Origin: an uncultured Solobacterium sp.
GTDB lineage: Bacteria > Bacillota_I > Bacilli_A > Erysipelotrichales > Erysipelotrichaceae
Direction: 5' to 3'
Assembly (NCBI GenBank): GCA_900546285.1
Contig: URCJ01000010.1
Location: 1-42,841 of the forward strand
Length of the DNA stretch: 42,841 nt
Below, one piece after another: positions 1-8,121 of the stretch; positions within the stretch are counted from its first letter, which is position 1, and every line of letters begins with the position of its first letter. The position numbers were made by a program, and so were the translations under genes. Below the pieces are notes generated by a model, which ran no database searches, had not been told where the DNA came from, and saw only the letters and a list, made by a program, of their open reading frames with translations.

Positions 1-41
1 TCAAGTTGCACCTTTTTGTTTATCTCAAACGGTGCCTATTA

Positions 42-70
42 ATACTAACAAATCTAAGTATTAATGTCAA
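42..70 (-). promoter_or_regulatory. Candidate outward promoter with overlapping palindrome
   Basis: On the minus strand a TTGACA (-35, 70-65) is followed after 17 nt by TAGTAT (-10, 47-42). A perfect 9-bp inverted repeat, ATTAATACT (38-46) and AGTATTAAT (57-65), covers the spacer and -10, so it could be an operator. The start point would be near 35 and the driven gene would lie outside the window. A short GCACC/GGTGC stem (8-12/31-35) falls in the presumed leader. No target gene is visible, so function is inferred from sequence only. Confidence 0.5.
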
Positions 71-73
71 TAA

Positions 74-126
74 CTTTTTGAAGATTTATTAGATGTTTGT
101 TTAGACATCTTTAGGTCTTCAAGAAG
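74..126. repeat. Nested hairpin at presumed IS right end
   Basis: An outer stem pairs 74-84 with 116-126 (11 positions, one G-T) and an inner stem pairs AGATGT (91-96) with ACATCT (105-110). On the minus strand the outer stem closes with TCTTCAA at 84-78. IS200/IS605 elements have subterminal hairpins and right ends commonly finishing in TCAA (known for IS608), so this is the best candidate for the right terminus. It could instead be a simple intergenic hairpin. Confidence 0.4.
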
Positions 127-431
127 TGCCTATTTATAGTACCAAAGATACAAAACAAAAGCAATATATCTATACATATTTTTTAATAATTTTGATGTTT
201 TTCGTTCTATTTTTAATTTATGTTTTGCATCCCTTAAATAACGGTCGTTGGCGTTGTTATTAATTTATCCTGGCTATATATTCCGTCTAGCCACGACCGT
301 GGACTACCAATTGTTCTAGAAACAATAGCTTCTTGCTTCATTGACCATTGCTTTCAAAAGTCTTACATAATCTCCACAAGCTTTATAAGATCGGCTAGTC
401 CCTAGCCTACTAAATTTTATAATTTTTAATT
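78..431 (-). ncRNA. Candidate omegaRNA (reRNA) from the tnpB right end
   Basis: TnpB guide RNAs are made from the 3' end of tnpB and the adjacent right end of the element (established for ISDra2). This 350-nt stretch has no ORF but several stems: GGCTAG/CTAGCC (393-398/402-407), ATTGTT/AACAAT (310-315/321-326), and a two-part stem ACGGTCG/CGACCGT (241-247/294-300) enclosing TGGCTA/TAGCCA (271-276/288-293). Positions 140-240 are plain AT-rich sequence. If the right end is at 78, the guide would begin at 77 reading down. The exact 5' end is unknown and probably lies inside tnpB. Confidence 0.5.
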
Positions 432-1547
432 TTATTGAAGACTTAACAATCTTAATCCTTCATTCTTAATGTTAATAGCTGCATTGATGTCTCTATTTAG
501 TTTTGCACCGCAAACTGGACATTCCCATTCTCTTATATTTATATCTCTAATCTCAAAATTTAACTTTCCACAATTACTACATATTTGAGAAGATGGAAAG
601 TATTTGCCAACTTTTATCAATTTCTTGCCTCTATTATTTAACTTATATTCTAAATATCTAATAAAATATCCGTATCCATTGTCCATTGTTGATTTTCCTA
701 ATTTTGGTTTTTGTGACATCGATACCATATTTAAATCTTCTACACATACAACATCATAACGATTGGTTATCTCATTAGATATTTTGTGCAAATTATCATT
801 TCGTTGATTTTTAATATGTCTATACACTTTATTAACCTTTTGTAACTGTTTTAAATAGTTATTAGATTTCGTTTCTCCTTTCTTAGCGCCTTGTTTTTTA
901 GCCAATCTTCTTTGTAGCTTAGCTAACTTCTTTTCAGATTCTTTAAAATATTTGTGGTTAGTACCTATATTGCCTTTATCGTCAACATACAAGCCGTTTG
1001 AGCAATAATCTAGACCGATTGCATTATTTGTATCGATAATCTGCTTTAGTGGCTCAAATGTGCATTTAAACGTCACTGAGCAATAATATCTTCCATCGGA
1101 ATCTTTAGATATTGTTGCAAATCGAATTACAGCATCTTCTCTAGGAAGTGTATGTATCTTACTTTTTACATCCCCAACGATAGGAAGCGTTATGTACTTA
1201 TCTTTCAGTTCTATTCTGTTATTAGAATTATTCGTAGTATAAGATTTTCTCCCATAATTAAATGATTTAAACTTTGGAAATCCATTTTTCTTAAAATCTG
1301 TTTTAATAAGTGTCAAAAGATTCTTTTGAGTATTATATAAAGCCGAATAATCAACATCATTTAGATAAGTATATTCTTTTGCAAAATCACTAAGCAACTT
1401 ACTACCAAATGTTTGATTTGTTTCATAAGATTTAATCTTGTCTTCTAGAATAAGATTCCATATTTTTCTGCAACAACCAAATGTTTGACTTATAATCTCT
1501 AATTGTTTCTTATTTGGATAAATACGATATTTAATAGACTTATACAT
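432..1547 (-). CDS. tnpB: TnpB, RNA-guided nuclease of IS200/IS605 type
   Basis: The 371-residue protein has the full TnpB layout: N-terminal helix-turn-helix/wedge region (MYKSIKYRIYPN start), a split RuvC nuclease domain and a C-terminal zinc ribbon. The three catalytic acids are all present: D180 in IGLDYCSNG, E270 in VCVEDLNM and D353 in NRDINAAINI. Zinc ligands are C323/C326 and C343/C346. Length is close to the usual 370-400, so the gene looks intact. TnpB cleaves DNA next to a target-adjacent motif under guidance of an omegaRNA and thereby helps retain its element. There is no tnpA beside it. It stands alone between pepT and the window edge. Confidence 0.93.
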   Translation of the reverse strand: MYKSIKYRIYPNKKQLEIISQTFGCCRKIWNLILEDKIKSYETNQTFGSKLLSDFAKEYTYLNDVDYSALYNTQKNLLTLIKTDFKKNGFPKFKSFNYGRKSYTTNNSNNRIELKDKYITLPIVGDVKSKIHTLPREDAVIRFATISKDSDGRYYCSVTFKCTFEPLKQIIDTNNAIGLDYCSNGLYVDDKGNIGTNHKYFKESEKKLAKLQRRLAKKQGAKKGETKSNNYLKQLQKVNKVYRHIKNQRNDNLHKISNEITNRYDVVCVEDLNMVSMSQKPKLGKSTMDNGYGYFIRYLEYKLNNRGKKLIKVGKYFPSSQICSNCGKLNFEIRDINIREWECPVCGAKLNRDINAAINIKNEGLRLLSLQ

Positions 1548-1633
1548 GTCTTTATCTTACCCTACCTAAATCGATAATTATTCCCAAATTATTTCCATTT
1601 TATTCCCATTATCAACGTGGAAAAGTGGATAAC

Positions 1634-1666
1634 TTAAAAAGAAGATGGTATTTAAGTCATCTTCTC
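1634..1666 (-). terminator. Rho-independent terminator of pepT
   Basis: An 8-bp perfect stem, AGAAGATG (1640-1647) with CATCTTCT (1658-1665), is followed on the minus strand by TTTTTAAG. It lies 10 nt past the pepT stop codon. Confidence 0.8.
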
Positions 1667-1674
1667 GATAAATT

Positions 1675-2871
1675 TTATTCAACTATTTTTAAAACTAAAT
1701 CAGACATTAATTTCATTTCGTTTAAATTTACATATTCAAACTTACCATGACAATTGCGGTCGCCAGTTCCTAGATTTGGGCATGGTAAGCCTTTATAAGT
1801 AAGAACCGCACCGTCAGTTCCACCTCTAATAGGGGTACTTGTAGCTTTTAGCCCCATCTCTGTCATAATCTTTTTAACATTATCTACAATATCCATTCTA
1901 TCTTTAATGAATTCTTTCATATTTTGATAAGAATCTTTGATTTCAAGGATACATGTATTATCTTTATATTTACTATTGATAAAGTTGCATGCATTGATAA
2001 AATCCTTCCTTTGTTTCTCTAGCAATGCCTTATCATGATTTCTAATAATATATTCCATTACAGTTTTTTCACAATCACCATTGATATCACACAAATGATT
2101 GAAGCCTTCGTAACCTTCAGTGTACATTGGATTTTCATTTACTGGTAATAAACTTTGGAATTCCATTGCGATTAGAATAGAATTTAGCATCTTATTCTTT
2201 GCACTACCTGGGTGAATTGATAGACCATTAATAGTTACTTTTGCACTAGCAGCGTTGAAATTTTCATATTCAATATCACTTGCATTACCACCATCAATAG
2301 TATATGCATAGTCAGCATTGAAGTATTCAACATCAAAATTATCACAGCCTTTGCCAATTTCCTCATCAGGTGTGAACGCAATGGCTAAGTTTTTATGTTT
2401 AATTTCAGGGTTTTCTTTTAGTCTTTCTAAAACATCCATGATAATCGCAACGCCTGCTTTGTCATCACCACCTAATAAAGTCGTACCATCAGTAACCATA
2501 ATATCAGCACCAATATCATTTAATAAACATGGGAAATCTTTTGGGTTCATTGTGATATTTTCATTTAATTTGATTGCTGTTCCATCATAGTTATTGATTA
2601 CTCTTGGGTTAACGTTCTCATCACTCATATCTGGTGATGTATCCATGTGAGCAATTAAGCCTATAGTCTCATTACTTTCATAATTGGTTTTTAGAAAACC
2701 ATATACTATTCCTGTATCTGTTAATTCAACTTTATCAACAAGATTAGCTAATTGTTCTTTTAAAAGTTTAGCTAAAACAAGTTGCTTAGAACTGCTTGGG
2801 TATGTATCACTATTTGGATCAGACATAGTAGGAATTTTTACATACTCTGCAAAACGATCAATTATATTCAT
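1675..2871 (-). CDS. pepT: Peptidase T (tripeptide aminopeptidase)
   Basis: Cytoplasmic M20B dizinc peptidase that removes the N-terminal residue from tripeptides. The 398 residues match the family length of about 410. Metal-site motifs are visible: H75 and D77 in AHMDTSPDMS, D136/D137 in LLGGDDKAG, the catalytic pair E170-E171 in FTPDEEIGKG, D193 in TIDGGNASD and H375 in GDRNCHGKFEYV. The RGGTDGA motif is also present. GGAGG lies 8 nt before the ATG. It has its own extended -10 promoter and terminator, so it is probably monocistronic even though it follows rplQ in the same direction. Confidence 0.95.
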   Translation of the reverse strand: MNIIDRFAEYVKIPTMSDPNSDTYPSSSKQLVLAKLLKEQLANLVDKVELTDTGIVYGFLKTNYESNETIGLIAHMDTSPDMSDENVNPRVINNYDGTAIKLNENITMNPKDFPCLLNDIGADIMVTDGTTLLGGDDKAGVAIIMDVLERLKENPEIKHKNLAIAFTPDEEIGKGCDNFDVEYFNADYAYTIDGGNASDIEYENFNAASAKVTINGLSIHPGSAKNKMLNSILIAMEFQSLLPVNENPMYTEGYEGFNHLCDINGDCEKTVMEYIIRNHDKALLEKQRKDFINACNFINSKYKDNTCILEIKDSYQNMKEFIKDRMDIVDNVKKIMTEMGLKATSTPIRGGTDGAVLTYKGLPCPNLGTGDRNCHGKFEYVNLNEMKLMSDLVLKIVE

Positions 2872-2896
2872 TATAAAACCTCCAACAACTATAGAA

Positions 2897-2905
2897 AGTA
2901 TATCA
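2897..2905 (-). promoter_or_regulatory. Candidate extended -10 promoter of pepT
   Basis: On the minus strand TGATATACT fits the extended -10 pattern TGnTATAAT (five of six in the hexamer). No good -35 is seen, as expected for this promoter class. It lies between the rplQ terminator and the pepT ribosome binding site. Confidence 0.4.
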
Positions 2906-2913
2906 TTTTGGGC

Positions 2914-2946
2914 ATAGAAAAAGCTCTCGATTATTTGAGAGCTTTT
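2914..2946 (-). terminator. Terminator of the S10-spc-alpha ribosomal run
   Basis: A 10-bp perfect stem, AAAAGCTCTC (2919-2928) with GAGAGCTTTT (2937-2946), ends in a T run on the minus strand. It sits 11 nt beyond the rplQ stop and closes the long ribosomal operon. Confidence 0.88.
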
Positions 2947-2957
2947 AATATTTTAAA

Positions 2958-3314
2958 TTAAACTAATTCTACAGTTGCCATAGGAGCATTATCACCACGT
3001 CTAATGTATGTCTTAGTTACGCGAGTATAACCACCTTTTCTATCTGCATACTTAACAGCAACTTCATCGAATAAAACTTGAACAGCAGTCTTGCCATCTT
3101 TAGTCTTAATGTTGCTTAGTTCATTGATAGCTTGTCTTCTAGCAGCTAAGTCATTCTTCTTAGCAGTTGTGATTACTGAATCAACATAACTTCTAAGTTC
3201 CATAGCCTTACCTTCAGTAGTTTCAATCTTACCGTTGATGATAAGTTGAGATGCCATATTTCTAAGCAATGCCTTACGATGATCGCTAGTGCGGCCTAAT
3301 TTACGATTATGCAT
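2958..3314 (-). CDS. rplQ: 50S ribosomal protein L17
   Basis: The 118-residue protein starts MHNRKLGRTSDHRKALLRN, the L17 signature, and ends in the conserved GDNAPMATVELV. L17 binds 23S rRNA near the tunnel exit. It is the last gene of the ribosomal run, 14 nt after rpoA, and is followed by a strong terminator. The rpoA-rplQ pair is the usual end of the alpha operon. In Bacilli ecfA genes normally follow; here pepT follows instead. Confidence 0.98.
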   Translation of the reverse strand: MHNRKLGRTSDHRKALLRNMASQLIINGKIETTEGKAMELRSYVDSVITTAKKNDLAARRQAINELSNIKTKDGKTAVQVLFDEVAVKYADRKGGYTRVTKTYIRRGDNAPMATVELV

Positions 3315-3328
3315 AATACTTCTTCTCC

Positions 3329-4288
3329 TTACTCATAATGTTTGAAATGTAGGCCAAGATCAGTTAATTTTTCTTTAACTTCTTTTAAAGACTTCTTACC
3401 TAAATTTCTAACATGAGCCATTTCATCCTCTGTCTTTTGAGTTAACTCATCAACAGTAGAAATGCCAGCTCTCTTTAAACAGTTATATGATCTAACTGTT
3501 AGATCTAAATCTTCAATAGACATATTTACAGTCTTTGAATTGTTTTCATGAGCCTTTTCAGCCATTACTGATTCAGAATCTTTTACCTTTTGGTCAACTT
3601 CTGTTAATAGCTCTAAATGAGAAATTAGAATCTTTGAAGAAAGTGCGATTGCTTCTTTAGGATCGATTGAACCATCAGTCCAAACTTCTACGGTTAGCTC
3701 ATCATATTTAGCACTTTGTCCAACACGAGTTGGTTCTACCTCATAGTTAGCCTTAACTACTGGTGTATAAATAGCATCAGTATAAATAGTACCTACACCT
3801 TGAGAGCTTCCTTGATATAATCTCTTGTTTTCATCAGCAGAAACATAGCCTCTACCATTTCTACAAACAAGTTCCATGTCAAGAACGCCACCTTCTTCAA
3901 GATGTGCGATTTCTAAATCAGGATTAAGAACTTCTACACCACCTGGAACGATAATATCCTTACCAGTTACAGTGCAAGGTCCTTTAGCATTGATTCTTAA
4001 AGTGTAAACATCATCATCCATAATATCAAGAATTAAAGACTTGATATTAAGAATCATCATTGTAACGTCTTCTCTAACACCCTTAATTGATGAAAATTCA
4101 TGATAAACACCATCAATCTTGATTGAGAATACTGCACCACCAGGTAATGAAGATAGCATTACTCTTCTTAAAGCATTACCGATAGTTGTACCAAAGCCTC
4201 TTTCTAAAGGTGAGATTACAAACTTTCCATAATGTTGATCTTCAACATATTCAGAAATTTTATATTTAGGACGTTCAAATTTTTGCAT
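3329..4288 (-). CDS. rpoA: RNA polymerase alpha subunit
   Basis: Alpha dimerises through its N-terminal domain to nucleate beta and beta-prime assembly; the C-terminal domain contacts UP elements and activators. The 319 residues include the N-terminal signature FVISPLERGFGTTIGNALRR (about 24-43) and a C-terminal domain with two helix-hairpin-helix segments (VRSYNCLKRAGISTVDEL and VRNLGKKSLKEVKEKL, about 256-310). The linker is acidic and Ser-rich. It follows rpsK directly with no rpsD between them, an arrangement typical of Bacilli-like lineages. Ribosome binding site AAGGAGG precedes the ATG. Confidence 0.98.
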   Translation of the reverse strand: MQKFERPKYKISEYVEDQHYGKFVISPLERGFGTTIGNALRRVMLSSLPGGAVFSIKIDGVYHEFSSIKGVREDVTMMILNIKSLILDIMDDDVYTLRINAKGPCTVTGKDIIVPGGVEVLNPDLEIAHLEEGGVLDMELVCRNGRGYVSADENKRLYQGSSQGVGTIYTDAIYTPVVKANYEVEPTRVGQSAKYDELTVEVWTDGSIDPKEAIALSSKILISHLELLTEVDQKVKDSESVMAEKAHENNSKTVNMSIEDLDLTVRSYNCLKRAGISTVDELTQKTEDEMAHVRNLGKKSLKEVKEKLTDLGLHFKHYE

Positions 4289-4304
4289 ATGTTACCTCCT
4301 TATA

Positions 4305-4691
4305 TTAACCTCTAGGTTTCTTTGGTGGACGACAACCATTATGTGGAACTGGTGTAACGTCACTAATAGCAGTAATTTGTAGACCTGCAGTAGCTAAAGC
4401 TCTAACAGCAGCTTCTCTACCTGGACCTGGTCCCTTTACTTCTACTTCAACTTTTCTCATACCATGATCCATAGCACTCTTACCAGCTGCTTCAGATACC
4501 ATTTGAGCAGCATATGGAGTTGACTTACGAGAGCCCTTATAACCAAGAGCACCAGCACTAGACCAAGATACAACGTTACCAGCTTCATCAGTAATAGTTA
4601 CGATTGTGTTATTAAATGTAGAATGAACATGTGCAACACCTGTCGCAATATTCTTCTTTACACGTTTCTTACGAACTGTTTTTTGTGCCAT
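4305..4691 (-). CDS. rpsK: 30S ribosomal protein S11
   Basis: 128 residues, normal length. The segment GVAHVHSTFNNTIVTITDEAGNV and the C-terminal TPVPHNGCRPPKKPRG are diagnostic. S11 lies on the 30S platform with S6, S18 and S21 and contacts mRNA near the E site. It sits 10 nt after rpsM in the alpha block. Confidence 0.98.
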   Translation of the reverse strand: MAQKTVRKKRVKKNIATGVAHVHSTFNNTIVTITDEAGNVVSWSSAGALGYKGSRKSTPYAAQMVSEAAGKSAMDHGMRKVEVEVKGPGPGREAAVRALATAGLQITAISDVTPVPHNGCRPPKKPRG

Positions 4692-4701
4692 GATTTACCT
4701 C

Positions 4702-5067
4702 CTACTTCTTCTTGTTAGCTACTGTACGACGAGGTCCCTTACGTGTACGAGCATTAGTCTTAGTTCTTTGACCTCTTACAGGAAGACCTTTTCTGTGTCT
4801 CATTCCACGGTAACAAGCAACTTCCATCAATCTCTTGATTTCAAGTTGAGTTTCTCTTCTTAGATCTCCTTCTAATTTGTAGCTATCTAAAGTTTTACGA
4901 ATAGCATTTAATTGTTCATCAGTTAAATCCTTAACACGGATATCTTCACTGATACCATTTTCAGCTAATACTTTTTGTGCAGTTGGTAAACCAACACCAT
5001 AGATATATGTTAATGATACAACTACGCGCTTATCATTAGGAATATCTACACCAGCAATACGAGCCAT
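4702..5067 (-). CDS. rpsM: 30S ribosomal protein S13
   Basis: 121 residues beginning MARIAGVDIPNDKRVVVSLTYIYGVG, with the conserved RGMRHRKGLPVRGQRTKTNARTRKGP tail motif near the C-terminus. S13 is in the 30S head and forms bridges to the 50S subunit. AAGGGAG lies 8 nt before the start. It follows rpmJ by 20 nt. Confidence 0.98.
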   Translation of the reverse strand: MARIAGVDIPNDKRVVVSLTYIYGVGLPTAQKVLAENGISEDIRVKDLTDEQLNAIRKTLDSYKLEGDLRRETQLEIKRLMEVACYRGMRHRKGLPVRGQRTKTNARTRKGPRRTVANKKK

Positions 5068-5087
5068 AAAATTTTCTCCCTTCTCAA

Positions 5088-5201
5088 TTAACCTTGTCTT
5101 TGTTTGTGTTTAGGGTTTTCACAAATTACCATTACGCGACCCTTGCGCTTAATTACACGGCACTTGTCGCAAATAGGTTTTACAGATGGTCTTACTTTCA
5201 T
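5088..5201 (-). CDS. rpmJ: 50S ribosomal protein L36 (zinc form)
   Basis: A 37-residue gene read directly from the sequence between infA and rpsM. It starts MKVRPSVKPICDKCRVIKR and ends PKHKQRQG. The zinc ligands C11, C14, C27 and H32 are all present, so this is the zinc-binding C+ form of L36. L36 binds 23S rRNA and helps close the 50S core. GGAGGG precedes the ATG and the gene starts 17 nt after infA. Confidence 0.97.
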   Translation of the reverse strand: MKVRPSVKPICDKCRVIKRKGRVMVICENPKHKQRQG

Positions 5202-5218
5202 CTTTTTTCCCTCCTAGA

Positions 5219-5437
5219 CTACTTATGTCTAAATGTAATACGCCCACGTGTTAAATCGTAAGGTGAAATTTCAACGGTTACTCTATCACCCGGTAAAATG
5301 CGGATGTAATGCATGCGGATTTTACCAGAAACGTGAGCCAGGATTTCGTGACCGTTCTCGAGTTTCACCTTGAACTGAGCATTAGGTAAAGTATCAGTTA
5401 CAATTCCATCAATTTCAATAACATCTTGCTTCGCCAT
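5219..5437 (-). CDS. infA: Translation initiation factor IF-1
   Basis: 72 residues, exactly the usual length, with the OB-fold sequence MAKQDVIEIDGIVTDTLPNA and the conserved HVSGKIRMHYIRILPGDRV. IF-1 occupies the A site during initiation and assists IF-2 and IF-3. It follows map after 4 nt, the standard secY-adk-map-infA order of Firmicutes. Confidence 0.98.
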   Translation of the reverse strand: MAKQDVIEIDGIVTDTLPNAQFKVKLENGHEILAHVSGKIRMHYIRILPGDRVTVEISPYDLTRGRITFRHK

Positions 5438-5441
5438 TAAC

Positions 5442-6194
5442 TTAGTCCTCCTTTGTCAAGATCTTGTAGCCATCACTAGTGATTGCAATAGTGTGTTCAT
5501 AATGAGCACTCATAGAACGCTCTTTATTTACTACAGCCCAACCATCATCTAGTGTAACACAATGAGGCTTTCCCTCAAATACCATTGGTTCAATCGCAAT
5601 ACACATGCCTGGTTTTAATAGTTCTAATGTATGAGGTTTACCAACATTTGGAACGTATGGATCCTCATGAACTTTCTTACCAACGCCATGTCCTGTATAC
5701 TCGATTGGAGTTGAATATCCATGTTCTTCAACATATGTTTGAATAGCATTAGATATATCACCAACACGATTACCAGGTTTTGCCATTTCTAAACCTTTGT
5801 ATAGTGCTTCTTCAGTAACTTTTAATAGTTCAAGTGTACTTTCTTTTACATTTCCAACAGGATATGTCCAAGCACTATCACCATGGTAGCCTTTGTAACA
5901 GGCTCCAACATCTACTGTAATAATATCGCCATCCTTTAAAATCACACTGTGACTTGGGATGCCATGTACTAGTATATCATTAACTGAGGTACAAACGGCA
6001 CCAGGAAAATCATATAATCCCTTAAAAGATGGTGTTCCGCCATTTTCTCTGATTACTTCTTCACAAATTTTATCAATTTGAGCAGTTGAGATACCAGGAA
6101 CAATGACTTCTTTTAATTTTTTATGGACAAGGGCGACAATTGTGCCGGCCTTGTCCATTAATTCGATTTCTCTTTTTGATTTTAAAGTAATCAT
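5442..6194 (-). CDS. map: Methionine aminopeptidase, type I
   Basis: Removes the initiator methionine from new proteins. The 250-residue pita-bread enzyme has all five metal ligands: D95 and D106 (TVDVGACYKGYHGDSAW), H169 (YTGHGVGKKVHEDP), E202 (AIEPMV) and E233 (HYEHTIAI), plus H77 in the substrate pocket. No N-terminal SH3-type extension is present. Its ATG overlaps the adk stop codon (TAATG), suggesting translational coupling. Confidence 0.97.
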   Translation of the reverse strand: MITLKSKREIELMDKAGTIVALVHKKLKEVIVPGISTAQIDKICEEVIRENGGTPSFKGLYDFPGAVCTSVNDILVHGIPSHSVILKDGDIITVDVGACYKGYHGDSAWTYPVGNVKESTLELLKVTEEALYKGLEMAKPGNRVGDISNAIQTYVEEHGYSTPIEYTGHGVGKKVHEDPYVPNVGKPHTLELLKPGMCIAIEPMVFEGKPHCVTLDDGWAVVNKERSMSAHYEHTIAITSDGYKILTKED

Positions 6195-6841
6195 TAGATA
6201 GCCTCTAAAACCTTCTTAATATCTTCATAAACCTTTTCAGCTTCCTGATCAGCATTAATGTAAGATACTAAATTTTTTTCTTCATAATAATCAACAACTG
6301 GTCTAGTTTGTTCATAGTAAGCTACTAGTCTTTTTTCTAGTGCTTCAAGTGTATCATCACTTCTTTGAACAAGCTTACCACCACATTTATCACAAGTACC
6401 CTCAACCTTTGAAGGCTTATTAGTAATATGATAAATTTCCTTACAATCAGGACATACCCTTCTACCTGTAATTCTATTCTTAAGTACTTCATCGTCTAAG
6501 CTTAGACAAATTACTTTATCAAGAATCATGCCTTCAGACTTCAATATTCCATCAAAATCTTCAGCTTGTTTAACAGTACGAGGATAACCATCAAACAAGA
6601 AACCACTCTTTGATTTGTTATTATCGAAATATTCAGTAATAACATTATGAATAGTCTCGTCTGGAACAAGTTGACCTTTATCCATATAGCTTTTAGCTAA
6701 TAGTCCAACTTCAGTTTGGGCACTAATAGCTGCTCTTAACATGTCCCCAGTTGATACGTGTGCAACTTCATAATCTTTAATAATAAGATTAGACATTGTA
6801 CCTTTACCAGTACCAGGAGCACCAATAATTAGAAGATTCAT
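6194..6841 (-). CDS. adk: Adenylate kinase (zinc LID form)
   Basis: Catalyses ATP + AMP = 2 ADP. The 215 residues show the P-loop GAPGTGKGT (7-15), the AMP-binding STGDMLR (30-36) and FDGYPRT (83-89), and a long LID with four Cys (C130, C133, C150, C153) that in Gram-positive enzymes binds structural zinc. It lies 1 nt after secY and overlaps map by one base. Confidence 0.98.
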   Translation of the reverse strand: MNLLIIGAPGTGKGTMSNLIIKDYEVAHVSTGDMLRAAISAQTEVGLLAKSYMDKGQLVPDETIHNVITEYFDNNKSKSGFLFDGYPRTVKQAEDFDGILKSEGMILDKVICLSLDDEVLKNRITGRRVCPDCKEIYHITNKPSKVEGTCDKCGGKLVQRSDDTLEALEKRLVAYYEQTRPVVDYYEEKNLVSYINADQEAEKVYEDIKKVLEAI

Positions 6842-6842
6842 T

Positions 6843-8120
6843 CTATCTACCTACAAACCCTTTATATTGTTTAGTAGTAAGTTGACCCTTTAATTCCTTG
6901 ATTGTATCCATCGCAACACCAACTACGATAATGATACCAGTACCACCAAGAGCGGCTCTTTGTGATAAGCCAGTTAATGCACTAACTACATATGGTAATA
7001 ATGCGATAAATGTTAATAATAATGCACCAAGGCAAGTAATTCTATTTAATACATTTGAAACATATTGTTTAGTTTCGCTACCAGGTCTAATACCTGGAAT
7101 ATATTGACCTTGTTTGCCTAAATCTTCTGCCATCTTTTCAGGATCAACTGTAAGATTTGTATAGAAGAATGTAAACAAGATAATCAAGATTGCATAGAAT
7201 AACAAGAACCAAGGGTTTGTGAAGTCACATAACTTACTCAAGAAATTGTATGCATTTGTGTTTACCCAGCTCGCAATAATTTGTGGGCCTTGAATTAAGG
7301 CACCTGCAAAGATTACTGGGATAACGCTTGCAGAATTTATCTTTAGTGGTAAATGATTTAAATCACCTTTTGTCTTATTCAATCTTTGAGATGTTGATTG
7401 TTGAATCGGAATTCTTCTTTCAGCCATCTGCATAACCACTACAAGTACAATAATTGCAACGAACATTAGACAGTAGATCAAAAATCCAGGCCATCCTAGT
7501 TTGCTTGTAGCATTCTCACCTATAAATGTGTTATAGACAAGTTTAAAGTTATTAGGCATATCAGCAACAATACCTGCGAAGATAATTACTGAAACACCAT
7601 TGCCAATACCCTTTGTTGTTATTTGATCAGCTAACCACAATAGGAACATTGAACCAGCTGTGAAAATAACAGAGATATAAGCATAAGACATAAAGCCAGG
7701 GTTATCTACCATCTTGTATTGTGTAGACAATAATTGAACGATGAAGTAACCTTGGACAAGGCCTAAGACAACGCCTAGATATCTAGTAATGATATCCATT
7801 TGTTGTCTGCCTTTTTTACCAGATTTTGCCATTTCAGTAAGTGCTGGGATGATATCCATGCTCAATAGCTGAATGATGATACTAGCCGTAATATATGGAC
7901 CTACACCTAGTGAGAAAATTGACATCTGCTCAATAGATCCACCTCCAAGTAGTGACATCATATTTAATAATGAGTTAGCACTTAAAGAAATGATTGAATC
8001 ATTTATACCTGGTGCAGGAATTGCTGAACCAAGTCTATAGATAAATAAAATTGCTAATGTGAATAGTATCTTTTTCCTAATATCTTTATTTTTTAGGAAA
8101 TCTTTGAAAACACTAATCAT
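6843..8120 (-). CDS. secY: Preprotein translocase subunit SecY
   Basis: Channel-forming subunit of the Sec translocon. The 425 residues carry about ten hydrophobic segments and family motifs such as YRLGSAIPAPGI in the first segment, the GIGNGVS motif and PGIRPGSETKQYV in the cytosolic C5 region that contacts SecA and ribosomes. It is 1 nt from rplO upstream and adk downstream, so co-expression is expected. Confidence 0.98.
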   Translation of the reverse strand: MISVFKDFLKNKDIRKKILFTLAILFIYRLGSAIPAPGINDSIISLSANSLLNMMSLLGGGSIEQMSIFSLGVGPYITASIIIQLLSMDIIPALTEMAKSGKKGRQQMDIITRYLGVVLGLVQGYFIVQLLSTQYKMVDNPGFMSYAYISVIFTAGSMFLLWLADQITTKGIGNGVSVIIFAGIVADMPNNFKLVYNTFIGENATSKLGWPGFLIYCLMFVAIIVLVVVMQMAERRIPIQQSTSQRLNKTKGDLNHLPLKINSASVIPVIFAGALIQGPQIIASWVNTNAYNFLSKLCDFTNPWFLLFYAILIILFTFFYTNLTVDPEKMAEDLGKQGQYIPGIRPGSETKQYVSNVLNRITCLGALLLTFIALLPYVVSALTGLSQRAALGGTGIIIVVGVAMDTIKELKGQLTTKQYKGFVGR

Positions 8121-8121
8121 A

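Larger units (their letters stand above)
78..1610 (-). mobile_element. IS200/IS605-type element carrying only tnpB
   Basis: Boundaries are inferred. Upstream of tnpB on the minus strand is TTGAT (1615-1611), which matches the left-end target motif known for ISDra2. Downstream of tnpB a structured tail ends at TCTTCAA (84-78) beside a nested hairpin. No tnpA transposase is present, so mobility would need TnpA in trans or has been lost. The element would sit between the pepT terminator and the outward promoter at 42-70. These elements make no target duplication, so only an empty site in a relative would prove the ends. Confidence 0.5.

Noticed and set aside
241..407. Hairpin series as a CRISPR array or riboswitch
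   Set aside because: The repeats are inverted, not direct and regularly spaced, and the location just after tnpB fits a TnpB right-end RNA better.
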